Shown here in pieces: positions 46,077-54,603 of a stretch of DNA of 64,000 nt. Location: NCBI GenBank assembly GCA_020073385.1, contig JAIQFH010000006.1:62001-126000 (forward strand), read 5' to 3'. This stretch comes from Terriglobia bacterium (GTDB taxonomy: Bacteria > Acidobacteriota > Terriglobia > Terriglobales > Acidobacteriaceae). How positions within the stretch are numbered: the stretch's first letter is position 1; each line of letters starts with the position of its first letter. A model generated the notes under the pieces. That model was not told the DNA's origin. It saw nothing but the letters and a program-made list of their open reading frames with translations, and ran no database searches. Made by a program: the position numbers and the translations under genes.

Positions 46077-47504
46077 TTATTTTAACTGATCGGTCGCGGA
46101 ATTTGAGTCTGGAAGGTTCAGGTAATTCCGTGCATTTCGATAGCACACGCCCTGGATCAGGCGTCCGAGAAGCGCTTCATTATTGGGTAGCTCGCCCGCG
46201 ATGACTTCCTGGCCAATTAAATCGCAGAGAACGCGCCGGAAATATTCGTGGCGCGGATACGACATGAACGAACGCGAGTCGGTGACCATGCCGACGAATC
46301 GTGACAGCAGTCCCACATTCGAGAGCGCGTTCAATTGCGCCGTGATTCCTTCTTTCTGATCGAGAAACCACCAGGCGCTGCCGTACTGGATCTTTCCCGG
46401 CTCTGGACCGTCCTGGAAACAGCCGGCTAAGGTCGCGAACGCGAATGTGTCGGCAGGGTTGTTGTTGTAGAGGATCATGCGCGGCAGGGCGTTTTCACGC
46501 GCAAGCAGATCCAGGTAAGAGGCCAAGGGGCGAATCTGTGGGAAGTCTCCAACCGTGTCGTATCCGGTATCGGGTCCAATTGCTACGCGGGCGGCCGAGT
46601 TCACATTGCGCAGGGCACCCAGATGGAGTTGCTTGGTCCATCCTTTCTCAGCATCGAGACGGGCGAAGAACAACATCATGAACGAGGCAAACTGCGCGGC
46701 CTCTCCTCCACTGATCGGCTTACCATTGAGAGCGTTTTCGAAAGTGGCGGCAGCGGCTTTTTCGGGAGAGGGTGTGGCGTAGCAGAGATCCAGCCCGTGG
46801 TCGGACAGCCGACAGCCGGCGGAATGGAAATCGTCATGGCGCTTGCGAATTGCATCGAGGAATCCATTCAGGTCGCGGACGTCGACGTTCGCGGCCTTCG
46901 AGAGCTTGTCTGTCCAAACCAAGAATTCGGGAGCGCCGATCGTCAGCGCTTTGTCGGGACGGAATGCCGGAAACACCCGGGTACTTAGATTTGAGTTGGC
47001 GATCGCCCGGTGATGGCAAAGGTCGTCGGTCGGATCGTCAGTCGTGCAGACAACCTCTACCCGAAACTTCCGCAGAATTCCGTGTGCTGTCAGTTCCTGC
47101 GCGAGTGCCGCATTGGCGCGCGCCCAAATCGAAGGGGCGGAAGCTTCATCCAGCAGGTCAGTGATTCCGAAGTACCGTTGAAGTTCGAGGTGAGTCCAGT
47201 GGTACAGCGGATTGCGTAGCGTATATGGAACCGTTCGCGCCCAGGCCAGAAATTTCTCGTAAGCAGTCGCATCGCCGGTGATGTATCGTTCGGCGACACC
47301 GTTGGCCCGCATCGCCCGCCATTTATAGTGGTCACCGTCGAGCCATATCTCAAAAAGATTGGCGAAGCGCCGGTTTTCCGCGATGTCTTTGACCGGCAGG
47401 TGGCAGTGGTAGTCAAGAATCGGCTGCGGCGCGGCGTAATGGTGATAGAGTTTCTGCGAGACGTCGTTGGAAAGCAGGAAGTTATCGTCGAGGAAAGCCT
47501 TCAT
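46077..47504 (-). CDS. uxaC: Uronate isomerase
   Basis: A 475-residue enzyme interconverting D-glucuronate with D-fructuronate and D-galacturonate with D-tagaturonate, the first step of the hexuronate route. It is an amidohydrolase-fold protein: the N-terminal DYHCHLPVKDIAENR carries the metal-site His pair, and CTTDDPTDDLCHH, RVFPAFRPDK and GMVTDSRSFMSYPRHEYFRR are typical UxaC landmarks. It has no apparent truncation. The start is ATG 47504 (a TTG at 47519 is also in frame). It is divergent from the first ExuT-like transporter, sharing an 82-bp promoter region. Confidence 0.96.
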   Translation of the reverse strand: MKAFLDDNFLLSNDVSQKLYHHYAAPQPILDYHCHLPVKDIAENRRFANLFEIWLDGDHYKWRAMRANGVAERYITGDATAYEKFLAWARTVPYTLRNPLYHWTHLELQRYFGITDLLDEASAPSIWARANAALAQELTAHGILRKFRVEVVCTTDDPTDDLCHHRAIANSNLSTRVFPAFRPDKALTIGAPEFLVWTDKLSKAANVDVRDLNGFLDAIRKRHDDFHSAGCRLSDHGLDLCYATPSPEKAAAATFENALNGKPISGGEAAQFASFMMLFFARLDAEKGWTKQLHLGALRNVNSAARVAIGPDTGYDTVGDFPQIRPLASYLDLLARENALPRMILYNNNPADTFAFATLAGCFQDGPEPGKIQYGSAWWFLDQKEGITAQLNALSNVGLLSRFVGMVTDSRSFMSYPRHEYFRRVLCDLIGQEVIAGELPNNEALLGRLIQGVCYRNARNYLNLPDSNSATDQLK

Positions 47505-47586
47505 GGCCGCGTCTTTCAAGCGATGACTATATCAGTTTCACTTCGCGCTGAGCATCGGCGGACGGTATCGAAATCTTCGGAATCCA

Positions 47587-48894
47587 TTGAACTCGCAATT
47601 TCCAACATCGACTCCTGACGCTGTTCAGGACATCACTGCGCCGAGCGCTGGGCGAGTGCGCTGGCTCATCTGCGCCCTGCTGTTCTTTGCAGCCAGCGTG
47701 AACTACATGGATCGGCAGGTGATCGGCCTGCTCAAGCCGACTCTGCAGGTTCAACTCGGATGGACCGAAATCGGCTACAGCCGAATCATCATCGCCTTTC
47801 AGGTGGCCTATGGACTGAGTCTGGTTTTCATCGGCAAGTGGATTGACCGCCTTGGAACACGTATCGGATTTACGCTGGCGGTTCTTTTCTGGAGCATCTC
47901 GGCGATGGCACATGCGGCCGCGACCTCGGTATTTCAGTTCGGCGCGGCGCGGTTCAGCCTGGGCATTGGAGAAGCCGGAAGCTTTCCGGCGTCGATCAAG
48001 GCGGTAGCCGAGTGGTTTCCCAAGCGAGAGCGTGCGCTGGCCACAGGGCTGTTTAACTCGGGAGCAAACGTTGGCGCGATTCTGACGCCGCTGATCGTAC
48101 CGTGGCTGACAAGTCGATATGGGTGGCGCATGGCGTTTGTCGGAACGGGCGCGCTGGGCATTGTCTGGATCGTGGCCTGGCTGGCGGTCTATCGCAAACC
48201 CGAAGAGAGTCGAATGGTTTCGGCTAAAGAGTTGGCTTTGATCCAGAGCGATCCCGAGACCGGGACCGCAACGGCGGTGCCATGGCGTACGATGCTCAGA
48301 CTTCGACAGGCGTGGGCCGTGGCGTTGGGAAAGTTTTTTACCGATCCGATCTGGTGGGTTTACTTATTTTGGATGCCTGATTTTCTGAGCAAGAATTTTA
48401 AGCTCGACCTGAAAGGATTGGCATTGCCGCTGTTTGTGATTTACACCGGAGCGTCCGTAGGAAGCGTGGGCGGCGGATGGCTGTCGTCGTCGCTGCTGAA
48501 GCGCGGATGGAGCGTGAATGCGAGCCGCAAGACTGCGATGCTGGCGTGCGCTCTAGCCGTGACACCGGTCATGCTGGCGGCGCAGGCTACGCACGCATGG
48601 GTGGCTGTGTTGCTTGTCGCGCTCGCAGCCGGCGCGCATCAAGGGTGGTCGGCGAATATCTACACGCTCGCCTCCGACATGTTTCCGCGCGGAGCGGTGG
48701 CTTCGGTCGTGGGCTTTGGAACGCTGCTGGGATCGATCGGCGGAATGATCATGTCGTATGGAGTGGGAGACATTTTGCAGCGCAGAGGTTCCTATCTCCT
48801 CATTTTTGTAATTGCGGGGACCGCGTATCTGATCGCGCTGGGATTCGTGCAAGTATTGGTGCCGCGATTGAGTCGAGCGGAGTTAGTTCGCTGA
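47587..48894 (+). CDS. MFS hexuronate transporter, ExuT-like (first copy)
   Basis: A 435-residue inner membrane symporter of the anion:cation symporter family (MFS), with about twelve helices. NYMDRQVIG in helix 1, the loop WIDRLGTRIGF, and [27 protein letters not shown] are classic ExuT-type signatures. By context it imports hexuronates. The start appears to be TTG 47587 with GGA upstream; no ATG is available before helix 1. It is divergent from uxaC and is followed by a near paralogue 126 bp downstream. Confidence 0.9.
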   Translation: MNSQFPTSTPDAVQDITAPSAGRVRWLICALLFFAASVNYMDRQVIGLLKPTLQVQLGWTEIGYSRIIIAFQVAYGLSLVFIGKWIDRLGTRIGFTLAVLFWSISAMAHAAATSVFQFGAARFSLGIGEAGSFPASIKAVAEWFPKRERALATGLFNSGANVGAILTPLIVPWLTSRYGWRMAFVGTGALGIVWIVAWLAVYRKPEESRMVSAKELALIQSDPETGTATAVPWRTMLRLRQAWAVALGKFFTDPIWWVYLFWMPDFLSKNFKLDLKGLALPLFVIYTGASVGSVGGGWLSSSLLKRGWSVNASRKTAMLACALAVTPVMLAAQATHAWVAVLLVALAAGAHQGWSANIYTLASDMFPRGAVASVVGFGTLLGSIGGMIMSYGVGDILQRRGSYLLIFVIAGTAYLIALGFVQVLVPRLSRAELVR

Positions 48895-48920
48895 AACTAC
48901 GGAGACGTGAATTGATTGTG

Positions 48921-48975
48921 TAGGCGGGCGCAGCCTGCCCTGAGCGAAGTCGAAGGGTCCGCCCCGCGAGCGCAG
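48921..48975. repeat. CTGAGCGAAGTCGAAGG element between transporter genes
   Basis: A GC-rich segment with GGCGGGCGCAGCCTGCCC and the phrase CTGAGCGAAGTCGAAGG, which I recall as a frequent dispersed sequence in bacterial genomes. It separates the two transporter genes; no opposite arm is clear. Confidence 0.4.
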
Positions 48976-49020
48976 CGAGCGTGTTGTTGGCAGTGAGAGC
49001 TGAAGTTAACCGAACATTGA

Positions 49021-50325
49021 ATGGCGAACGCACCGAATCCGATTCCGTCGCTGCGCTGGTGGATCGGTGGCCTCCTGTTCGCTTCCACAGTCATCAACTA
49101 CATCGACCGCCAGACACTTTCCGTTCTCGCTCCGTACTTAAAGCTCGAATATCACTGGACGAATTCGGACTACGCGAAACTCGCGATCGCGTTTCGCCTC
49201 GCATACTCGTTGGGCCAAAGTGTGTTTGGCAAGATGATGGACCGCATCGGCACACGGCGTGGGCTCACCGTGACGGTGATCTGTTATTCCATCATCTCGA
49301 TGGCGACTTCGCTGGCCAGAGGCTTCTACAGCCTCATGACGTTCCGTTTCCTGCTGGGAGCGGGGGAGTCGGCGAATTGGCCGGCTGCGACAAAAGCAGT
49401 GTCGGAATGGTTTCCGAAACGCGAGCGGGCTCTGGCTACGGCCCTGTTCGACAGCGGGTCGTCCATTGGCGCGGCAGTCGCTCCCTTGATTGTTCTCGGG
49501 ATCTATTTTCGATGGGGATGGCGTCCTGCCGTTGCGATTCCCGGCGTGCTGGGTTTTCTCTGGCTGATCGCGTGGCGATGGCTCTACCATCCGCCAGAGT
49601 CGCATAGCAGGGTCAGCCCGCAGGAGCGTGAAATGATCGTGGCTGACCGGCAAGAATTGGAATCTCGAACTGGGGCGGTGCGTCCGAGATGGCGTGATCT
49701 GTTGAAGCTGCCGCAGACTTGGGCAACGATCATCGCCAAGACATCGACCGACCCGGTCTTTTTCTTCATTACGGAGTGGTTTCCGATCTACCTCGTCGCT
49801 AAGGGGATCGAATTGAAGAGCAATCTGATCACGGTCGGGATTCCGTTTGTCGTCGCCGATGCAGGAAGCTTCTTTGCGGGCTGGCTTTCTGGATATTTGG
49901 TCCGGGGAGGAAGGTCGTTGAGCTTCGCGCGCAAGCTCCCGATCATCTACGGCGGGATCGGGATGACGCTGCTCATTCCCACGATCTTCACGACAAACAA
50001 ATACCTCATCACGCTCCTGTTTTCCATCGTGACCTTTACGTATGCGGGTTTCACGATTATGGCGAATACGCTGCCCGCGGACTTGTTTGAAAGTGGGTCG
50101 GTGGCATCGGTAAGCGGGCTGGGAGGAACCGGCACGGGATTTGGAACAATCGTGGCCTTCCTGCTGGTCGGCCGCGTTTCTGACGCGCGCCAGGCTATGG
50201 GGACGCACTCTTTCGATCCGATTGTAATCATCGCAGGGATCGTGCCTTTCATCGGAATGATCCTGACGCTACTGTTGCTCCGGAACAACGAGGCCACCGA
50301 GCGGGGACTCGTGCGCCGAATCTGA
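49021..50325 (+). CDS. MFS hexuronate transporter, ExuT-like (second copy)
   Basis: A 434-residue MFS symporter, paralogous to the preceding gene. It repeats the signatures [21 protein letters not shown] and [28 protein letters not shown], but the rest has diverged enough to suggest a different uronate or aldonate substrate. It starts at ATG 49021. The mannonate-dehydratase-like gene follows 37 bp later, so the two are probably one transcript. Confidence 0.9.
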   Translation: MANAPNPIPSLRWWIGGLLFASTVINYIDRQTLSVLAPYLKLEYHWTNSDYAKLAIAFRLAYSLGQSVFGKMMDRIGTRRGLTVTVICYSIISMATSLARGFYSLMTFRFLLGAGESANWPAATKAVSEWFPKRERALATALFDSGSSIGAAVAPLIVLGIYFRWGWRPAVAIPGVLGFLWLIAWRWLYHPPESHSRVSPQEREMIVADRQELESRTGAVRPRWRDLLKLPQTWATIIAKTSTDPVFFFITEWFPIYLVAKGIELKSNLITVGIPFVVADAGSFFAGWLSGYLVRGGRSLSFARKLPIIYGGIGMTLLIPTIFTTNKYLITLLFSIVTFTYAGFTIMANTLPADLFESGSVASVSGLGGTGTGFGTIVAFLLVGRVSDARQAMGTHSFDPIVIIAGIVPFIGMILTLLLLRNNEATERGLVRRI

Positions 50326-50362
50326 GGTTTCGGTACACTCGTGGGTCGGTCAAGGAGACGCT

Positions 50363-51505
50363 TTGAAGATCACAGATGCAAAGGTGTTCGTCTGCTCTCC
50401 GGGACGGAACTTCGTCACTCTAAAGATTGTTACTGACGAAGGAATCTACGGACTAGGCGATGCGACTCTAAACGGGCGTGAGTTGGCGGTAGCTTCCTAC
50501 CTCGCGGATCACCTGATTCCGTGCCTTATCGGGCGTGATCCCTCTCAGATCGAAGACATTTGGCAGTACCTCTACCGCGGCGCTTACTGGCGGCGTGGTC
50601 CGGTGACAATGACCGCCATCGCTGCCGTCGATATGGCGCTCTGGGACATCAAAGGCAAGGCGCTGAACACTCCGGTATACAACTTGCTCGGTGGGAAGAG
50701 CCGCACAGGAGTCTTGGTCTATGGCCACGCCAACGGTCGCGACATCGAAGAGACCCTCGACGAGGTGGCGAAGTACAAACAGCAGGGATACCTTGCGATC
50801 CGCGCTCAGTCAGGCATTCCCGGGCTGCCGTCGACTTACGGTGTCGCCAAAGACAAGATGTTCTACGAGCCAGCGGAGAAAGGCTTGCCGCCAGAGAACG
50901 TGTGGTCCACCGAAAAATATCTGCTGCATGTGCCGAAATTGTTTGAGGCACTGCGTCTCAAGTTTGGTGACGACCTGCATCTGCTGCACGACGTTCATCA
51001 CCGGCTCACTCCCATTGAGGCTGCGCGTCTGGGCAAAAGCCTGGAACCATATCATCTGTTCTGGCTCGAAGATGCAGTGACGGCGGAGTTGCAGGAGGGA
51101 TTCAGGCTCATCCGCAAGCACAAACAGCTCATCGACTACCTGCGTATGACGGTCGTTCATGGCGGTGGACTGACTCACCTGAAGAAGATCGCCGCACTGG
51201 CGGAGATTTACCATGTGCGCACGGGCAGCCACGGAGCCACCGACCTCTCTCCTGTAGCAATGGCGGCAGCGCTGCACTTCGATATTTCCATCAACAATTT
51301 CGGAATCCAGGAGTATATGCGCCACACGGCCGAGACCGATGAAGTCTTTCCACACTCGTATTCATTCAACGCCGGGTACCTGTATCCAGGTGACGCGCCC
51401 GGACTCGGCGTCGACTATGACGATAAATTGGGCGAGAAATGTCCGTACGAAAGAGCGTATTTGCCGGTAAACCGCAAGCTGGACGGAACAATGTTCAACT
51501 GGTGA
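50363..51505 (+). CDS. manD: Mannonate dehydratase-like protein with an internal deletion
   Basis: A 380-residue enolase-superfamily protein close to D-mannonate dehydratase ManD, which makes 2-keto-3-deoxygluconate. By recalled alignment with Novosphingobium ManD (402 residues), Tyr159, Asp210, His212 and Glu236 are all at the expected positions. About 22 residues are missing after His253, where RKH runs straight into KQLIDYLR; the missing part contains the third metal ligand (Glu262 in the VGEIFN segment). The frame is kept, so a protein is made, but activity is doubtful. The start is TTG 50363 with AAGGAGA upstream. Confidence 0.88.
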   Translation: MKITDAKVFVCSPGRNFVTLKIVTDEGIYGLGDATLNGRELAVASYLADHLIPCLIGRDPSQIEDIWQYLYRGAYWRRGPVTMTAIAAVDMALWDIKGKALNTPVYNLLGGKSRTGVLVYGHANGRDIEETLDEVAKYKQQGYLAIRAQSGIPGLPSTYGVAKDKMFYEPAEKGLPPENVWSTEKYLLHVPKLFEALRLKFGDDLHLLHDVHHRLTPIEAARLGKSLEPYHLFWLEDAVTAELQEGFRLIRKHKQLIDYLRMTVVHGGGLTHLKKIAALAEIYHVRTGSHGATDLSPVAMAAALHFDISINNFGIQEYMRHTAETDEVFPHSYSFNAGYLYPGDAPGLGVDYDDKLGEKCPYERAYLPVNRKLDGTMFNW

Positions 51506-51538
51506 GCCTGCAACTTGCCCTAGAAGATCTGAGGAACT

Positions 51539-52239
51539 ATGTACGCGAAGCTCGACTTGGCTGGGAAAGTCGCGGTCGTTGTGGGAGGCAGCTCGGGAAT
51601 TGGCCGGACGGTTGCTCTCGGACTCGCTGAAGGCGGCGCGGACGTCGTCTCGAGTGCGCGCCGGATGGATCTGGTAAACACACTGGCCGATGAGATCGAG
51701 AAACTCGGGCGCAGATCTTTGCGGGTCACGTGTGATGTGGCGGATCGTAGTTCTCTCGAAAAACTGCTGCAACAATGTCTGGCTGCGTTCGGTAAGGTAG
51801 ACATCCTCGTCAATGCCGCCGGAATTACCAAGCGGGCGCCGACGGTGGACTATGCCGAAGAAGATTGGAACCGCATCATGGACACGAACCTGACCGGCAT
51901 GCTCCGCACTTGTCAGGTTTTCGGAAAACACATGATCGAACGGCGCTACGGCCGGATCATCAGCATCGCATCCATGGGATCGTTCCTCGGCCTCTTCGAG
52001 GTCGCCGCTTACAGCGCCAGCAAATCGGGCGTAGCCTCTTTGACGAAATCGCTTGCGATCGAGTGGGCCACACTGGACGAGGCCGCGAGGTCATCATGCG
52101 CACGCCGATGAATCGTTTCGGAGAACTGGAGGAATTGGTAGGCGCTGCGATCTTTCTGGCATCCGACGCCGCGAGCTTCGTGACTGGCCATATTTTGCCC
52201 GTAGATGGCGGAGTGCTGGCAAGCGCCGTAAATCAGTGA
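51539..52239 (+). pseudogene. Frameshifted SDR oxidoreductase, likely uronate reductase
   Basis: A short-chain dehydrogenase gene broken near 52067-52076. The first frame runs from ATG 51539 with the Rossmann motif GGSSGIGRT, the NAAGITK segment, and the YSASKSG active site, then stops at 52111. The next frame continues with RGREVIMRTPMNRFGELEELVGAA and the C-terminal GHILPVDGGVLAS, ending at 52239. Compared with intact SDRs of this group, about 25 residues (about 70 bp) between SLAIEWA and RGRE are absent and the frame shifts. By position next to manD it probably encoded a fructuronate or tagaturonate reductase. GAGGA precedes the start. Confidence 0.82.
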
Positions 52240-52252
52240 GAGTGGCCGGTCT

Positions 52253-52939
52253 CTAGCCAGCCCTCTTCTCAGCCTTTGTCGGCCGCGCCGAGGCAACGGC
52301 CTGCACCAGTTCCTTCGCCGCTGACGTGATCTTCTCTAGGTTTCCTTCCCGCAACGCCGCGGCATCGACCAGGTCCGCTCCGACTCCAAGTGCATACGCC
52401 CCGGCCGCCATGAACTCCGCGGCGTTGGCTGCATTCACTCCTCCGGTCGGAATCAGTTGGGCGTGAGGGAAAGGCGCTTTCAGCGATTTCAGATATTTGG
52501 GCCCGCCCAGGTTCCCGCAGGGAAAGATTTTGATCAGTCGAGCGCCGAGCTCTTGCGCATTCATCAACTCAGTTGGAGTCAACGCCCCAGGAATCGCCAG
52601 CCGGTTGTTCACTCGCGCGACCGACAAGACCGAAGTGGAGAGTCCGGGACTCACCAGGAATTGCGCTCCAGCGCGCACGCAGGACTCCGCCTGTTCAGCA
52701 TTGGTGACCGTCCCGGCGCCGATCAAAACCTCTCCGCCGCGTCGCTGCACGAGTTCGCGAATGACCGTAATCGCGTTGGGAACAGTCATGGTGATCTCCA
52801 CAACCGGAATGCCACCAGCGCAGATGGCTTCCACAGCACGGTTCGCCTCTTCGACGGTGGCCGCGCGCACCACCGGTATGATTCCAATCTCGCCAACCTT
52901 GCGGATGACGTCTTCAATGCTGAGTTCTGTAATTGGCAT
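52253..52939 (-). CDS. eda: KDPG/KHG aldolase
   Basis: A 228-residue class I aldolase that splits 2-keto-3-deoxy-6-phosphogluconate to pyruvate and glyceraldehyde-3-phosphate. The Glu in VVEITMTVP (general acid/base) and the Schiff-base Lys in LIKIFPCG are present, with GAGTVTNAEQAE as a further landmark. It follows kdgK with a 17-bp gap in the same operon. A short Lys-rich tail extends beyond the usual length. It converges on the broken SDR with a 13-bp gap. Confidence 0.94.
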   Translation of the reverse strand: MPITELSIEDVIRKVGEIGIIPVVRAATVEEANRAVEAICAGGIPVVEITMTVPNAITVIRELVQRRGGEVLIGAGTVTNAEQAESCVRAGAQFLVSPGLSTSVLSVARVNNRLAIPGALTPTELMNAQELGARLIKIFPCGNLGGPKYLKSLKAPFPHAQLIPTGGVNAANAAEFMAAGAYALGVGADLVDAAALREGNLEKITSAAKELVQAVASARPTKAEKRAG

Positions 52940-52956
52940 TCAGCCTCGCTTTCGCT

Positions 52957-54057
52957 TTAACGCTCGATTCTAGCCGTCCGCGAAGACATCGCCTGTAAAA
53001 CTTCGGAAAGTGTTGCCATGGTCGTGTCACCGGGCGTGGTCATGGCCAGCGCTCCATGCGCGGCGCCGCATTCGACCGACCACTGCGGATCTTTGCCAGA
53101 CATGAATCCATAAATGAGTCCAGATGCAAAAGAGTCGCCTCCGCCAACGCGGTCGTAAATCTCCAGATCTTCCCGCATCGGAGCCTCGTAGAACTTGCCA
53201 TCGTGATAGCACAACGCTCCCCAATCATTGCGGGTAGCCGTCTTCGCATTACGAAGCGTCGTGGCAATCACGGCCATCGACGGATACTCCTTCACCACGG
53301 CTTCGATCATCTTCTTGAAGCCGCCAGTCTCGATCTTCGAATGCTGCTCGTCAAGGCCCGACACCGAGAAACCGAGAGCAGCTGTGAAGTCCTCCTCGTT
53401 GCCGAGCATGACATCGACATAAGGCGCGAGTCGACGGTTTACTTCCTGGGCCTTTGATTTTCCACCGATCGATTTCCAGAGCGAGGCGCGATAGTTCAAA
53501 TCATAGGAAACGATTGCGCCGCTCTGCTTGGCCGCTTGCATGGCTTCCAGCGCAACCTGTGGCGTGGTTTCAGACAACGCGCAGAAGATTCCTCCGGTGT
53601 GAAACCACCGCGCCCCATCTTTGGAAAAAATCTGCTGCCAGTCGATGTCGCCGGGCTTCAACTGCGAGGCGGCCGTATGTCCACGGTCGGAGCAGCCGAG
53701 CGCGGCGCGCACGCCGAATCCGCGCTCCGTGAAATTCAACCCGTTACGGACCGTGCGACCGACTCCGTCATGCGGTACCCAGCGAACGTACTTTTGTGAA
53801 ACTCCCCCTTGCAGCATGAGGTCTTCGACGAGGCGTCCAACAGGATTATCGGCGAGCGCAGTGACGGTGGCGGTTTCCAGTCCAAAGCAGCGGCGCAGTC
53901 CTCGCGCCACGTTGTATTCACCGCCGCCCTCCCAAACGCGAAAATGCCGCGTAGTGGCGATGCGCTCGTCGCCAGGATCGAGCCGCAACATTACTTCTCC
54001 GAGGCTGACAAGATCCCACTTGCACTGCTGTTTTGTTTTGACGTTCAGTTTTGACAT
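52957..54057 (-). CDS. kdgK: 2-keto-3-deoxygluconate kinase, PfkB family
   Basis: A 366-residue ribokinase-family sugar kinase. The N-terminal SLGEVMLRLDPG and EGGGEYNVARGL are sugar-binding signatures, and the C-terminal GGGDSFASGL holds the catalytic Asp. By context it phosphorylates 2-keto-3-deoxygluconate to KDPG, the substrate of the downstream aldolase. About 15 residues precede the fold, so an alternative start inside is possible. A 546-base spacer separates it from the divergent dehydratase-like gene. Confidence 0.9.
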   Translation of the reverse strand: MSKLNVKTKQQCKWDLVSLGEVMLRLDPGDERIATTRHFRVWEGGGEYNVARGLRRCFGLETATVTALADNPVGRLVEDLMLQGGVSQKYVRWVPHDGVGRTVRNGLNFTERGFGVRAALGCSDRGHTAASQLKPGDIDWQQIFSKDGARWFHTGGIFCALSETTPQVALEAMQAAKQSGAIVSYDLNYRASLWKSIGGKSKAQEVNRRLAPYVDVMLGNEEDFTAALGFSVSGLDEQHSKIETGGFKKMIEAVVKEYPSMAVIATTLRNAKTATRNDWGALCYHDGKFYEAPMREDLEIYDRVGGGDSFASGLIYGFMSGKDPQWSVECGAAHGALAMTTPGDTTMATLSEVLQAMSSRTARIER

Positions 54058-54603
54058 GAATAGCGCCTGCAGCTACACATCGGTTCATTCCCTTACGGCC
54101 AAGTCGATCTGCCGCCCGAACCTACACCGCAAATCGCAGTGATTCTAAATGATTTGCACGGAGAGCCGGCGAAATTTGATCAGCCACACCTGCGCTGTGT
54201 CAGGCGGGATTCAGATATTTTTATCCTTCTAATCACTTTTCCCGACTTGCCGCCGGAGCCGGGTTTCTGCTACAAGAAACCTAATCAAGCTTCTTCGTCC
54301 TCGCAATTCTGCTTGGGGAAAGAAACGAGGCAACCGCCTCCCAGCTGTCCGTTTTCTAAACGCGGACACTTTAAATCAACCTCAATCGAGTCTGCATTCT
54401 TAGATTGCACGACTCCGGGCCGCTAGTCATTTTGTTTGGAGCTTGCATGCGGTACGGCAGCAGATCTGATGTTAGCGGGAGAACTGCTCTTCTGAGAGTC
54501 TCGACCGCCTTGGTGTGCGTCCGACCCGTACGCTTCCGAAACTGTCCCTCACCCCTCACCAACCAAAATCTTGACATGTTAGTTTTTACCGCCGGAGGAA
54601 GAT
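54058..54603. other. Divergent spacer between kdgK and the dehydratase-like gene
   Basis: No gene is supported in these 546 bases. It should hold both promoters. A TGTCCG...CGGACA inverted repeat lies at 54346-54368, and a strong GGAGGAAGAT ribosome binding site ends the region at the rightward start. No RNA structure was recognised. Confidence 0.5.
54346..54368. promoter_or_regulatory. TGTCCG/CGGACA inverted repeat, possible operator
   Basis: TGTCCGTTT and AAACGCGGACA pair with a two-base bulge around TCT, about 240 bp before the dehydratase-like start. The half-sites resemble those of the palindrome at 5921-5934. The binding protein is unknown. Confidence 0.35.
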
